A stretch of DNA of 64,000 nt from Mytilus galloprovincialis. Taxonomy: Eukaryota; Mollusca; Bivalvia; Mytilida; Mytilidae. Each line of letters begins with the position of its first letter. Positions within the stretch are counted from its first letter, which is position 1. Position numbers and translations under genes: made by a program. The stretch lies in contig NC_134843.1 of the NCBI RefSeq assembly GCF_965363235.1, positions 88,755,795 to 88,819,794 of the forward strand, read 5' to 3'. The notes beneath the pieces are model-generated. The model worked only from the letters and a program-made list of their open reading frames with translations, ran no database searches and was not told where the DNA came from. Below, piece by piece: positions 52,701 to 63,169 of the stretch.

Positions 52701-54145
52701 TTGTAGATTACAATTTGTTATTATTTGTAAACAAAACAGAGATGAAATGGTCTCATATAGTCCATCAACAAGAAAATATTGGCTCAACTTTAATCCCTTG
52801 ATTAGAAAAAAAAATCAATGTTTTATACCAGATTCGATTTCAGCCAATTTATCGAAGTTATAAATTCAGATAGTATCGAGAAAAGACGAAATGATAAGTC
52901 GACATACTTCTATGTTTTTTGTACATATTGGACAAAACAAAACTTGTTACCATTTGTACAAGAAGGATATTCAGTTACTTATACACATTTAATCTGTTTG
53001 CAATCGATTTAATGCTTTGACTAGGAGACATAAAGTGTCTTTACAGATATACACTGTTGGGTATCAAATAGACCGTGTCACTTTTGATATTAACAGTCCT
53101 TTACCCCATATCCGTTAAAAGAATATCCGTTAGATAATATTTTATCATTTAAATGGGGGTTTACCTGCAACCACACGAGCAAGCTGCAAAGGTAACACGT
53201 CCAAATTGAAGGAAAATTACCAATTAGTACGAAATAATCTGCTGTTCAACTTGAAGGAGATAACGACACCCGTATTATTGTAATAATGATAATGATAAAA
53301 ATAACATTTATTATTATAATAATACTAATACTAATTATAATGAAAATAGTAATACTATGGTTACTAGTAATAATAGAGAAACCAAACAGCAATCGTTCAG
53401 TATAGAAACTAATCTTATAAAGTTACAAAACCAGCAGAGCAATATACAATGATAAACATATTCATGAAAATAACTATATCCTTTTTTTATTTCTTTAATT
53501 TACAAAAAGCTAGAATAATAGCAAAACTAGTGAAGCTCTTCATTTTACCAATTATTTCAAAGACAAATTATTATGTTTTTACTCTTCCGAAACACCATAA
53601 TCTTGAATTTGTTTAAAATGCATATGTTCAGTTTTTTTCATCTAGCCAAATAATTTTTCAGCTGTCAATGACTCTTCTGCTTCATCATTGCGTAGGAGTG
53701 ATTACTGTTATAAATTTAGAAGTTATGAAAAAAACCTACGTTTTCAAATGTCTCAGACAAAGTTGACCTGAATGAATTTGCCTTTTTAATCTCCTTTTAG
53801 TTATATAGCTTTTCAACTGAGTTGGTTCTTTTATTTCTAAGCATTCAAATATTCGGCTTTGAGAGTAAGTTGACTACTGTTTTTAATTCTTCCAATTTCT
53901 GTTTAAAACGAGGACAAGTTATTGAGAAAGCGAAAATCTTAGGAATTAAATCAAAGTGTTCAAGAACACATTGCCCCACTTTCAGATTTCAAATTGGTCT
54001 ATTTGTTTAATTTTCATATAAATTGGCCTTGTTCTCTTGATTATAATTATCCTTTATTGGAGAATCTGAGATTTATAGAATTCAATATTAAAATATGTAC
54101 TAGTAAACTAGAAAAACGATACAAAATATGTTGCATTCCTAGAGG
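52701..54145. other. non-coding stretch
   Basis: No gene or shared repeat recognised. A block of ATAATAATA-rich simple sequence lies at 53,270-53,375. Confidence 0.45.
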
Positions 54146-55051
54146 GGCAACACATACCAACATTCAAACTCATAAGTCGAGAATTTACTAACAGCTACAT
54201 GGCAAAACAAAAGAAGAATATGATCAAGAGACAAACAAAGTTTAAAAACACCACTTAGAAAACAAAAGACTGAGCAACACGAACCCCACTTAAAATGTGT
54301 GGTGATCTCAGGTACTCTGTACGGTTTAGAAGATCATTATGAACACATTACAGCCGTCATGTTGCTAATATGAAAACGATCCGATAGGTCACATTCGGGG
54401 AAAAGGAGGGACAGTGTGGACAATTTGAACATATCCGTCGTTATCTGTGAAGCAGGTATTCTATAACTAAAAACCAACCCTATCTCAAAAAAATCGTGCT
54501 AGCTCTGTAATATCATATCAACTTGGAGAAATCTACTCCTTATACAGGCGCTGATGGAATGTTGCTACATAGAAATTGAAACTTTACAATTGTGAAATCT
54601 TCTCTTTTGTTGTAAAAAGTAAAATCACAAAAATACTGAACTCCGAGAAAAATTCAAAAGGAAAGCCCCTAATAAAATGGCAAAATATAAAGCTCAAACA
54701 CATCACATAAATGTATAATGTAAAGTTTTGTTCTCAACCGACCCTCATTGTCAAATTCTAGACGTAAGTCAAAATATGCTGCAGATAACTGAATTTGTTG
54801 AAACCATTATTTCGAAGTCGATATGATAGAGCTTCAAAAGAGGGACGAAAGATACCAGAGGGACAGTCAAACTCATAAATCTAAAACAAACTGACAACGC
54901 CATGGCTAAAAATGAAGAAAAAAAAACCAAACAACAGCACACACGACACAACATAGAAAACTAAAGAATAAACAACACGAACCCCACCAAAAAACTAGGG
55001 GTGATCTCAGGTGCTCATATTCACCAAACTTTGAATTATTTAGTAAGAGGA

Positions 55052-55084
<33 letters not shown>

Positions 55085-55085
<1 letters not shown>

Positions 55086-55985
55086 CTCGTCTAAACATCA
55101 ACCCAACAATGTTAGATCTGTAAATTTGCTTTCGCAAATTTTTGGTTCTTCCCTCGCCGGGATTCGAACCCATGCTACTGTGATATCGTGACACCAAATC
55201 GCCTGCACTGCAGCCGTCCCGCTAGACCACACGACCACCTGGGCTCTCAAAAAAGAGCTTTCGCTGGCCGTGTGTTACCTTTCCACGTCAGTTTTAATCT
55301 AGCGGCGTACTGCAGTACATGATATATAAGGCATGAAGATGTTATAACATCTTGGGTTCGAATCCCGGCGAGGGAAGAACCAAAAATTTGCGAAAGCAAA
55401 TTTACAGATCTAACATTGTTGGGTTGATGTTTAGACGAGTTGTATATACATTATGTACACAGCCATGTATCACCATCATTGATGGCGATCCGATGGATAC
55501 ATCTGTTGTAGGGTTGTCACTGACTCAGACGTACTTATAAATATAATTATTTTCTGTGACTGTATCTTACATTCATTTGTAGGATCCTTTACTATAGATA
55601 ATTTAGCTGATCTGTAACAATAACATCTTCATGCCTTATATATCATGTACTGCAGTACGCCGCTAGATTAAAACTGACGTGGAAAGGTAACACACGGCCA
55701 GCGAAAGCTCTTTTTTTGAGAGCCCAGGTGGTCGTGTGGTCTAGCGGGACGGCTGCAGTGCAGGCGATTTGGTGTCACGATATCACAGTAGCATGGGTTC
55801 GAATCCCGGCGAGGGAAGAACCAAAAATTTGCGAAAGCAAATTTACAGATCTAACATTGTTGGGTTGATGTTTAGACGAGTTGTATATACATTATGTACA
55901 CAGCCATGTATCACCATCATTGATGGCGATCCGATGGATACATCTGTTGTAGGGTTGTCACTGACTCAGACGTATATATATATAT
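55085..55985. repeat. tRNA-derived SINE array with inverted unit (locus 2)
   Basis: One unit on - (B box complement GGATTCGAACC at 55,160) and two on + (GGTTCGAATCC at 55,355 and 55,796, 441 bp apart). 55,135-55,349 is the reverse complement of 55,612-55,862, with near identity. At the junction lies the perfect palindrome AAGATGTTATAACATCTT. Units carry A box GGTGGTCGTGTGGTCTAGCG and tail ACTGACTCAGACGTA, ending in TA repeats. Confidence 0.8.
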
Positions 55986-56189
55986 AAGTGCCTATAAATA
56001 GCAGCACATGACATACAAATCTATGGGAGTGTGGATTAATCAGTACAGAGATTAATTCAATTACACAAATAAAATTATAGATTGCCTAACAATGTAATTT
56101 TAACACACTATTTAGTATGTAAATATAAGAATGTTTAAAATATTTACAAAATGATGAAAATAAACGCAATATTTCGCTAGACCAACTAG

Positions 56190-56672
56190 CTTTATCAAGT
56201 ATTAACCAAGCAGCCTAATCCATCGCCCGGTTGCTACAAACAATGTGGTCGAAGGAATTGTTTGTGTTGTAAAGCTGCCAATACAAGCAGTTCTTTCATC
56301 AGCTCCGTTACTAAACAAAATTATACCATCTACTCTAATTCCAACTGTAAAACGGAGAACTCAATTTATATATTAACATGTGACACTTGTGGCATTCAGT
56401 ATGTGGGAGAAACAATGGACAAATTTAATATTCGGCTCAATAACCATCGTTCATCGTACAAAACCAACAAAAACTGTCCTCTCACAAGACATCTTCGTTC
56501 AACGAAACATCCTTTTGATAATGTCACTTTCCAAATTATAGAAGTCAACACCGAATGGGACACCACGGCGAGAAGGAGAAGAGAAAACTTTTGGATCCAC
56601 CAACTCCACACTTTAGAACCTGATGGTCTTAACGAAAAAGACGAAAAAAGATACAGGAAAGATAAAGAATAA
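56190..56672 (+). CDS. GIY-YIG endonuclease (Penelope-like), partial
   Basis: Open from 56,190 to the stop at 56,670-56,672, about 160 residues, with no ATG start needed if it is the tail of a longer protein. The linker PSPGCYKQCGRRNCLCC is the cysteine-rich motif that precedes the domain in Penelope-like elements. The domain: SIYILTCDTCGIQYVGETMD (the GIY...YVG box), FNIRLNNHRSSY (catalytic Arg), CPLTRHLRSTKHPFDNVTF, and RRRRENFWIHQLHTLEPDGLNE, whose E is the expected metal-binding glutamate. Ends in a basic tail. All key residues are visible, so the domain looks intact although the reverse transcriptase is absent. The first 10 codons overlap the left inverted repeat. Confidence 0.85.
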   Translation, partial: LYQVLTKQPNPSPGCYKQCGRRNCLCCKAANTSSSFISSVTKQNYTIYSNSNCKTENSIYILTCDTCGIQYVGETMDKFNIRLNNHRSSYKTNKNCPLTRHLRSTKHPFDNVTFQIIEVNTEWDTTARRRRENFWIHQLHTLEPDGLNEKDEKRYRKDKE

Positions 56673-56779
56673 TTTAAAACAAAGCATCGTCCTTTTTATC
56701 CCGTAATATTGGCCAATGGACGTTGCTAACTTCAACTACCAATTATGTATTTTTAAGGTAGCTAAATCCAAGTGCAACA

Positions 56780-56935
56780 TGTACATTGAGCTGCAAAATT
56801 TTCTTATTTTCAAAGCAGCTAAATGCAAGAGGTCGTATACATTGAGCTGCAAAATTTTCTTATTTTGAAGGCAGTTCAGTGCAACACAGACGTTGAGCTG
56901 CAAAAGTTTCTTATCATCTACATCCGATTTCACCT
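56780..56935. repeat. 51-56 bp repeat in the GIY-YIG element 3' UTR
   Basis: TTGAGCTGCAAAANTTTCTTAT occurs at 56,785, 56,841 and 56,892 with variable spacers. Lies between the GIY-YIG stop and the right inverted repeat. Confidence 0.75.
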
Positions 56936-56945
56936 GGATAGATGC

Positions 56946-56984
56946 ACGCTTGATAAAGCTAGTTGGTCTAGCGAAATATTGCGT
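56946..56984 (+). ncRNA. hammerhead-like fold at the inner edge of the right repeat
   Basis: ACGC + TTGATAAA + GCTAG(TTGGT)CTAGC + GAAA + TATT + GCGT. Stem I pairs ACGC with GCGT, stem II is five perfect pairs, and the GAAA box is present. Against CTGATGA the core has U at 3 and A at 8, which preserves the 3-8 base pair by covariation, plus one extra A before stem II. Stem III is reduced to almost nothing. The left repeat has the same core on - (56,164-56,199) but lacks the 5' strand of stem I. Confidence 0.5.
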
Positions 56985-57063
56985 TTATTTTCATCATTTT
57001 GTAAATATTTTAAACATTCTTATATTTACATACTAAATAGTGTGTTAAAATTACATTGTTAGG

Positions 57064-57064
<1 letters not shown>

Positions 57065-57131
<67 letters not shown>
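57065..57131. repeat. TA microsatellite
   Basis: About 33 TA units directly abutting the right end of the GIY-YIG element. Confidence 0.95.
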
Positions 57132-57133
<2 letters not shown>

Positions 57134-57639
57134 GTAGTGTATTAAGTGAGCCTTATATGTATTTAGTAATAAATCGGCAAGAAGAGGAGCACAATTGGAC
57201 ACCATATAAATGCCGATTTGTTTTTGAAAACACATCCTCAAAACGGTAGAAATGTGTTATCAATCTAGAAATCAAGCATCTTGATAATGTAAGTTTTAAT
57301 AAAAAAAATTGTTTGAATCAAAGTGATGTTATACAAAGTTCTATTTATTCGAGATGAATTCCTAAGACAAGATCATACATGTGAAGGAGATTCTTATGCT
57401 TCATTTGGTAATATTATTTACAACTCGCCTAGGCCTACAACATACTTCAAAATTATTAAAATGACAATACAACTGCAAACTGTATCGGATGTTCTTTTTT
57501 ATAGATTAATTAACTCCCTTTCCTACGAGTAATATTCGTTCCTATCATTATATGAATTGTCCAATATCCTGAAATCGATAAAGATCCTTTTCCGTTGTGC
57601 ACTAATTTTAATTCAGCATGACGATTGAGTTGAATGGTT

Positions 57640-58440
57640 CTCTTCCTCACTGCATAATACTCGATTGGTATGAGTTACTTCTCAGGTTCATTACCTCTAC
57701 ATAACGATCTTGTTGTATGGGTCACTCCTCATAGTCAACACCACTGCATGACGATCAAGTTGTATATTTCACTCCTCATATTCAACATCACTGCATGACG
57801 ATCAAGTTGTATATTTCACTCCTCATAGTCAAAACCACTGCACGACGATCAAGTTTTATATTTCACTCCTCGTAGTCAACACCACTGCACGACGAACAAG
57901 TTGTATGGGTCACTCCTCATAGTCAGCACCACTGCACGACGATCAAGTTGTATATTTCATTCCTCATAGTCAACACCACTGCACGACGATCAAGTTGTAT
58001 ATTTCACTCCTCATAGTCAACACCACTGCACGACGATCAAGTTGTATATTTCACTCCTCATAGTCAACACCACGGTACGACGATCAAAATGTATATTTCA
58101 CTCCTCATAGTCAACACCACTGCATGACGATCAAGTTGTATATTTCACTCCTCATAGTCAACACCACTGCACGACGATCAAGTTGTATATTTCACTCCTC
58201 ATAGTCAACACCACTGCACGACGATCAAGTTGTATATTTCACTCCTCATAGTCAACACCACGGTACGACGATCAAAATGTATATTTCACTCCTCATAGTC
58301 AACACCACTGCTTGACGATCAAGTCGTATATTTCACTCCTCATAGTCAACATCACTGCGTGAAAACTGAGTTGTACAGTTCACTATCAGCTTCATTACCA
58401 CTTCATGATGATCAAGTTACTAGGTTCACTCCTCTTGGTC
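57640..58440. repeat. 47-bp minisatellite, about 16 units, with higher order
   Basis: Unit contains CACTCCTCATAGTCAACACC and ACTGCACGACGATCAAGTTG. A variant unit with CGGTACGACGATCAAAATG appears at 58,073 and 58,261, 188 bp (four units) apart, so part of the array expanded as a four-unit block. Outer units are more diverged. Confidence 0.9.
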
Positions 58441-58714
58441 ATCACCAGTTAGTTTATCGTTTTGTATATTTTTACACACATGGAGAGCACACAAATTCGT
58501 TATCTCGACTCCGTAAATCACCCAATATTTTATTTTGATATTCAATGAAAAACACATGTTACTATAGATGGTCATATATTGCTATACAGTATTTTCTTGC
58601 AATAATTACAGAAATCGACTAAATGTCTCAACATACAAATTAATGGAAACCTCATCATTTATTTTAAATAGTTTTTCATGGCGATAAAGATACAAGATGA
58701 AAGTGAAAATAATT
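58441..58714. other. non-coding gap
   Basis: Nothing recognised. Confidence 0.4.
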
Positions 58715-59055
58715 TAACCAGGTTCAACCCACCACTTTTATTCCCCTTTAAAAGTGACTTCTGTGTGTGTTGCATTTTAACGTTGAGTCGTTTGTGTTTT
58801 CTCTTATTTTTGAGAAATTGAGATAAGACGTGGCACGGTACTTGTCTATCCCAAATTCATGTATTTGGTTTTCATGTTATATTTGTTATTCTCGTGGTGT
58901 TTTGTCTGATGCTTGGTCCGTTTCGGTGTTATGTCGTTGTTCTCCTCTTATATTTAATACGTTTCCCTCGGTTTTAGTTTGTTACCCCGATTTTGTTTTT
59001 TGTCCATGGATTTATGAGTTTTGAACAGCGGTATACTACTGTTGCCTTTATTTAA
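58715..59055 (+). repeat. dispersed repeat 'ACCAGGTTCAACC', full-length copy
   Basis: ACCAGGTTCAACCCACCACT ... GTGTGTGTTGCATTTTAACG ... CCCTCGGTTTTAGTTTGT ... CTACTGTTGCCTTTATTTA. Matches 16,905-17,170; here it is less decayed. The ORF within it is not a gene. Confidence 0.6.
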
Positions 59056-59199
59056 CTTTAATTCTTAATGTGGAAATATTGTTCTTGGGTCAGAGTCTTG
59101 GGATATTTCCCTAAACTTATTCACTATTCTGGTTAAATATTATATTTATACATGTCGCTTTAATACTTCATTACCGACTCTTAAAGGTGTCATAGCTAT

Positions 59200-59882
59200 G
59201 ATTAAAAATTCCTACCAAATAGAAAAAAATATCTACCTCCTTTTACAGATCCCCTAGAGCAAGAGAGAAATTTGATAGTAAATGGGAATTAATTAAAAAC
59301 TTAGTTCACATGTGAGGAGAGATCTTTCTATTTATGTACTTACTTACGGCTTTATAATAGTTCATGTAGAATTAATAATATGTTGATGCACATCACAACT
59401 GGACAGTGATTTGTGTGCATCTTAAAAGTACTATATATGTTTATTGCTATTGTTATATATATATTGATATACTAGTTTTTGTTTGATTGTATTTGAATTA
59501 TCTCCCCTTGACTTAGGTTGACATTTACTCTGTCCAACATGTTGTCTAACATGTTATCTGTTAATGATCTCTGGTGGCCTCTCCTGGTACCTCTCATGTT
59601 TTACATCACTGTATAGGCAGTGATGCATGTGGCTATAGGAGAAGGCTGATGCAATCATTAACCTTATCAGCATATTCAGGTATTCTAATCCAGAGTGATA
59701 AAGGATGTGTATGATCCAGTAGAAAATTTAGAACAATTAGCATAACTAACTTTTTAATTTTAGACTGTTATTGAAAAATTTAATATCAATATATGTGTTA
59801 TGAATTAATTATATAATTATGTATCACAATATATACTTGGTGTATTTTCAGATGAAATAAAAATAAATTACAAAAAAAAAAA
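59200..59882 (+). other. A-tailed segment, possibly retroposed
   Basis: Non-coding sequence with ordinary dinucleotide content ending in GAAATAAAAATAAATTAC and a run of A at 59,872-59,883. The hexamer AATAAA just before the A-run suggests a retrocopied 3' UTR or a LINE/SINE tail. No second copy here. Confidence 0.35.
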
Positions 59883-59883
59883 A

Positions 59884-61480
59884 GATACAAGATATTCAAT
59901 GAATCCATTTAATAATCGTTTGTTTAACAAATATACATACAACAGCGCATTTTACATTATTACTGTAAACATTTTTTTACTTTTTTTTTAAAAATTTTCT
60001 TTTAAATGCTCATTCAAATAAATAAGGGAACTTCTGTTTATTAAGATTGTATGCAATTGTAGTATACAGAAATTCCTTACTCTCAACCGAATCGACGAAC
60101 CGACATCAGTACGTAATAATCCTAAACATCGACAAAAAAAAAGAAGAAGAAAATCCATTCTATACATATGCTTAATTACCAAGTTAGCAAAAAAAATAAA
60201 CATTCTTTTAATTATCTCATTATACGGATCAACATGGATTAATGATAATAAAGCGAAGGCGATTGCTTAAATTTTTTGATATCAGACAAGTGATCATTTT
60301 CATCATGAAACATCAAACTTTTATTGTTATATATGCTGTTTCATGTGTTTAATAGAGATTAGTATCTAGTATATAACCCATGTTCTCTAAGGAATATATA
60401 TATACAAGAAAACAGGATGCAATTAAAACAAAATGTAATATAATTGTATTTATTATCAGATAACGACCTTTTTCAATGATTATTTTAATTTTCGATTAAT
60501 TATGAAATGGTTGACAATCCTTTGCATTTATAATTGGATTCACAGACATCCGTGTTTTCCCCCAGTGATTACACTTCGTGATTAGAAATATACTTTGGCT
60601 CTATTTTTCGAAATGTCGAATATCATAAACACAATAATTTCAAATGTAATATATACATCTATAATGCATCTACAGCTTTTTATATTCAAGAACAAAATGG
60701 AAGCGATGCCGAAGTTGGAATTCAAATTCCTCATGTCTAAGAAAAGACAACCATGGCTTAATGAACATAAAGGAAATACAAACAACAGTTCATAAAAAAA
60801 AATCATAGAAAAAACAAAACATTAGTAACACAAGTCAAATTTCTTACTAACTAGTGGGAACTTAGTGTGCATCATGTAATCATCATATGAATGTCACTAC
60901 TTTAAGCATCTTCTTGTTAACAAAGATTGTTTTTTCCAATTGATATCTCGATTGCACAATACGACTATATTGAAAGTGTTGATATACCTTGAAAACATTC
61001 TGGAGGTATTGATATGGGAAAAAAAATCTGGTTTTATTTCTTAAATACAATACAAACAGACATTGTCGAATAACTGGTTTATCTATTACAATAATAATGG
61101 TAACTGTTAAATAATTACGATCTCTGATTAATCATATTAAAATGTAATAATACATTTTATGCTATTTAAAGCCACAAATGCCATTTCATACCAAAGTTTT
61201 TTATGAGTTATTTTTTAGTTTAGAAAACTAAGACTTTATAAAAATGGAAAGTCTAGCAGCAAAAACGCACTGGTAAATAGTGAAATGAAAAATTTCAAAT
61301 TAAAAAGAAATATTACATGATGTACGTCTTCCTCTTGACATAGCAATCGATAAGGAATGTAGGTTTCAGGAGATATGTATTCAATTGGTTTCAACTGGTT
61401 TCGAATGTTACCACTGTTATCACTCAAATAAGTCAATTCATGTAGAAATCAGCTGTTTAAAAAAATTGTAAGTATTAAGG
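59884..61480. other. non-coding stretch
   Basis: AT-rich, no gene or shared repeat recognised. Confidence 0.45.
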
Positions 61481-61720
61481 ATTTTTATACCACAGGAATA
61501 GACTATCTGAGCTTAGTTTTGTAAAAGGTTTGGAACTTTGGGCCTTAAATGCTTTTAACATCGTACTTCATTTGACTTTTCAAGATTTTTTTTAATTTTT
61601 GGCGCCAAATGGAGTAGTTAAAAAAAAAAGAAAACAATTCATTAACTTTGAATATTTGAAATACTAAGGGTTTTCTTCCTCAGAAAAACCCTTAGTATTT
61701 CAAATATCCAAAGTTTTTAC
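61470..61720. mobile_element. retrozyme-like repeat remnant with palindrome
   Basis: GGATTTTTATACCACAGGAATAGACTAT ... GGGCCTTAAATGCTTTTAAC matches the pre-hammerhead half of the 8.3-kb unit, but the ribozyme is absent. A 68-bp hairpin (61,645-61,712) pairs ATTTGAAATACTAAGGGTTTT with its complement; that phrase is itself from the repeat, so this is an inverted duplication of part of it. Confidence 0.6.
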
Positions 61721-61837
61721 ATCTTTTACTCTGGTCTTTTGTTTAAAAAAAAACCCTACAAATTGTTAAGCTTAGTCAATTATTAAACAGAGTACTACGC
61801 TGTCCAATATCATTTCATATATAAAGATTTATTTTTG

Positions 61838-62450
61838 AAGCCAAGGTGGTCGTGTGGTCTAGCTCGCCGGATACAATGCAGGCGATTTAGTGTCACGATA
61901 TTTCAGTAGCATGAGTTCGAATTCCGGCGAGGGAAGAACAAACAACTTGCGATCTAACATTATTGGGCTGAATTTTAGACGAGTTGTATATACAGAAATG
62001 TACACAGCCATGTATCAACATTACTGCTGGTGATCCGATGGAGAAATCGGTTGTAGAGTTGTCACAGGTTCAGACGTACTTATAAATATAATTATTTATG
62101 TGACTGTTCCTTGCATTAATTTGTAGGATCCTTTACTATATATAATTAAGCTTATCTGTAACAATACCATCTTTATGCCTTATATATCATGTACTGTAGT
62201 ACGACGCTAGATTAAAATTGACGAAGAAAGGTAAATAACACCTGGCCACCGAAAGCTTTATATTTGAAGCCAAGGTGGTCGTGTGGTGTAGCGCGCCGGA
62301 TACAGTGCAGGCGATTTAGTGTCACGATATTTCAGTAGCATGAGTTCGAATCCCGGCGAGGGAAGAACAAAAAAATTGCGAAAGCAAATTTACAAATCTA
62401 ACATTGTTGGGCTGATGTTTAAACGAGTTGTATATACATATTTATATACA
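61838..62450 (+). repeat. tRNA-derived SINE, 429-bp tandem dimer (locus 3)
   Basis: Two units with A box GGTGGTCGTGTGG and B boxes GAGTTCGAATTCC (61,913) and GAGTTCGAATCCC (62,342), 429 bp apart. The inter-unit stretch (TTGTAGGATCCTTTACTATA, TTATATATCATGTACTG) is shared with locus 2, so the amplified unit is larger than the SINE itself. Confidence 0.8.
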
Positions 62451-62706
62451 TTTATATTTTAATATCTACGCTCTACAATTTGAAGCGCATTTCAGAAATC
62501 GACAACGTACTGCTACACAATTTAAAGTACATGTATTTGAATATTTAAAACACAATAAGAATAATGAATAGTTATATTTTTGCCTCGCTAAAATTAATGA
62601 CGCAAAAAATCTCTTGAAAGTAAGAAAAACTTATCTGATGATATTTTCAATAATTCAGAGCATAGTGATTATTATTATTAATAAGGAAATTCAAAAATTC
62701 AATTGG

Positions 62707-62714
62707 TATAAAAT
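62707..62714 (+). promoter_or_regulatory. TATA box of the downstream paralogue
   Basis: TATAAAAT in GGTATAAAATATCG, 95 nt upstream of the ATG at 62,802. The homologous position of the 2.6-kb copy reads GGTCAATACATATCG, so the box is not conserved there. Confidence 0.5.
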
Positions 62715-62801
62715 ATCGTTTCGCAAGAACACGAACACCTATTGTTAGTATATAGGAGTAAGAGTCAAGATTTCATATCCGTTTATCTTCAGAAGATTAT
62801 C

Positions 62802-62822
62802 ATGCTTTCAAAATGCTATACG
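62802..62822 (+). CDS. paralogous first coding exon
   Basis: ATG CTT TCA AAA TGC TAT ACG then GTAAAT. Same position, phase and flanks as 2,696-2,722, with similarity running about 200 bp upstream (AATTAATGACGCAAAA) and into the intron (ACGATTCAATAATTCTAAAA). Encodes MLSKCYT, the start of a signal peptide. Confidence 0.65.
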
Positions 62823-63109
62823 GTAAATATTTTAAGTGTTTTATATGGTATTTAACGATTCAATAATTCTAAAATAATCAGTTTTAGTTTAATTGTATGA
62901 TTATATATGTATACAGAAATTTTGATCATCGTTTATACGAATATAAATAAAGTGGTTGTTGAGTTTGAATAATTTCTCGCATATTTTACAGTTATAAATA
63001 ATTTGAGAGAATGCTCTTTGTAGTAGTTAGAAAATCAGAAAGAAAAAAACAACCCTGTTCGAAACTATAAGTAAAGTTATAAAGTAATAATAAAAACTAT
63101 ATTTTTCAG

Positions 63110-63169
63110 TTGTGTCTCGTTCTCGGATTACACCTCTGTCACTACGTAACTGGGATAAATATCAACCAT
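63110..63169 (+). CDS. paralogous second exon, signal peptide
   Basis: Acceptor ATATTTTTCAG (AG at 63,108-63,109), 20 codons LCLVLGLHLCHYVTGININH, donor GTAAGT at 63,170, phase 0. Together with the first exon: MLSKCYT + LCLVLGLHLCHYVTG, a textbook leader with probable cleavage after VTG. The rest of the gene must lie beyond 64,000. By analogy with the upstream copy it is expected to encode another IgGFc-binding-like protein, which is inference. Confidence 0.65.

Larger units (their letters stand above)
56081..57067 (+). mobile_element. Penelope-like GIY-YIG element with 119-bp inverted repeats
   Basis: Left repeat 56,081-56,199 and right repeat 56,949-57,067 are perfect reverse complements. 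Between them is one frame for a GIY-YIG endonuclease (56,190-56,672) and a 3' UTR. Penelope-like retroelements pair a reverse transcriptase with a C-terminal GIY-YIG domain and can have inverted terminal repeats containing hammerhead motifs; here the RT is missing, so the copy is 5'-truncated. Identity of the arms means it is young. It lies directly beside a TA microsatellite and inside an RT family 1 copy. Confidence 0.8.
54150..57540 (-). mobile_element. RT family 1 element (-) split by nested insertions
   Basis: Pieces in order along minus: 57,540-57,131 (GCAAGAAGAGGAGCACAATT, AAGCATCTTGATAATG), then a break, then 55,060-55,021 (CACCAAACTTTGAATTATTTAG), then 54,780-54,150 (3' coding, UTR and end). 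A second 3' end of the same family occupies 54,836-55,020. The 2.07-kb break at 55,060-57,131 is filled by the SINE array and the GIY-YIG element. An ACTCCGAGAAAAATTCAAAA repeat is inserted at 54,620-54,715. Confidence 0.65.

Noticed and set aside
52577-54954. Recurrent small ORF containing FRFMSLT-x-PLVSF
   Set aside because: It occurs in every RT family 1 3' end on either strand and is conserved only because the copies are related; there is no sign of independent selection.
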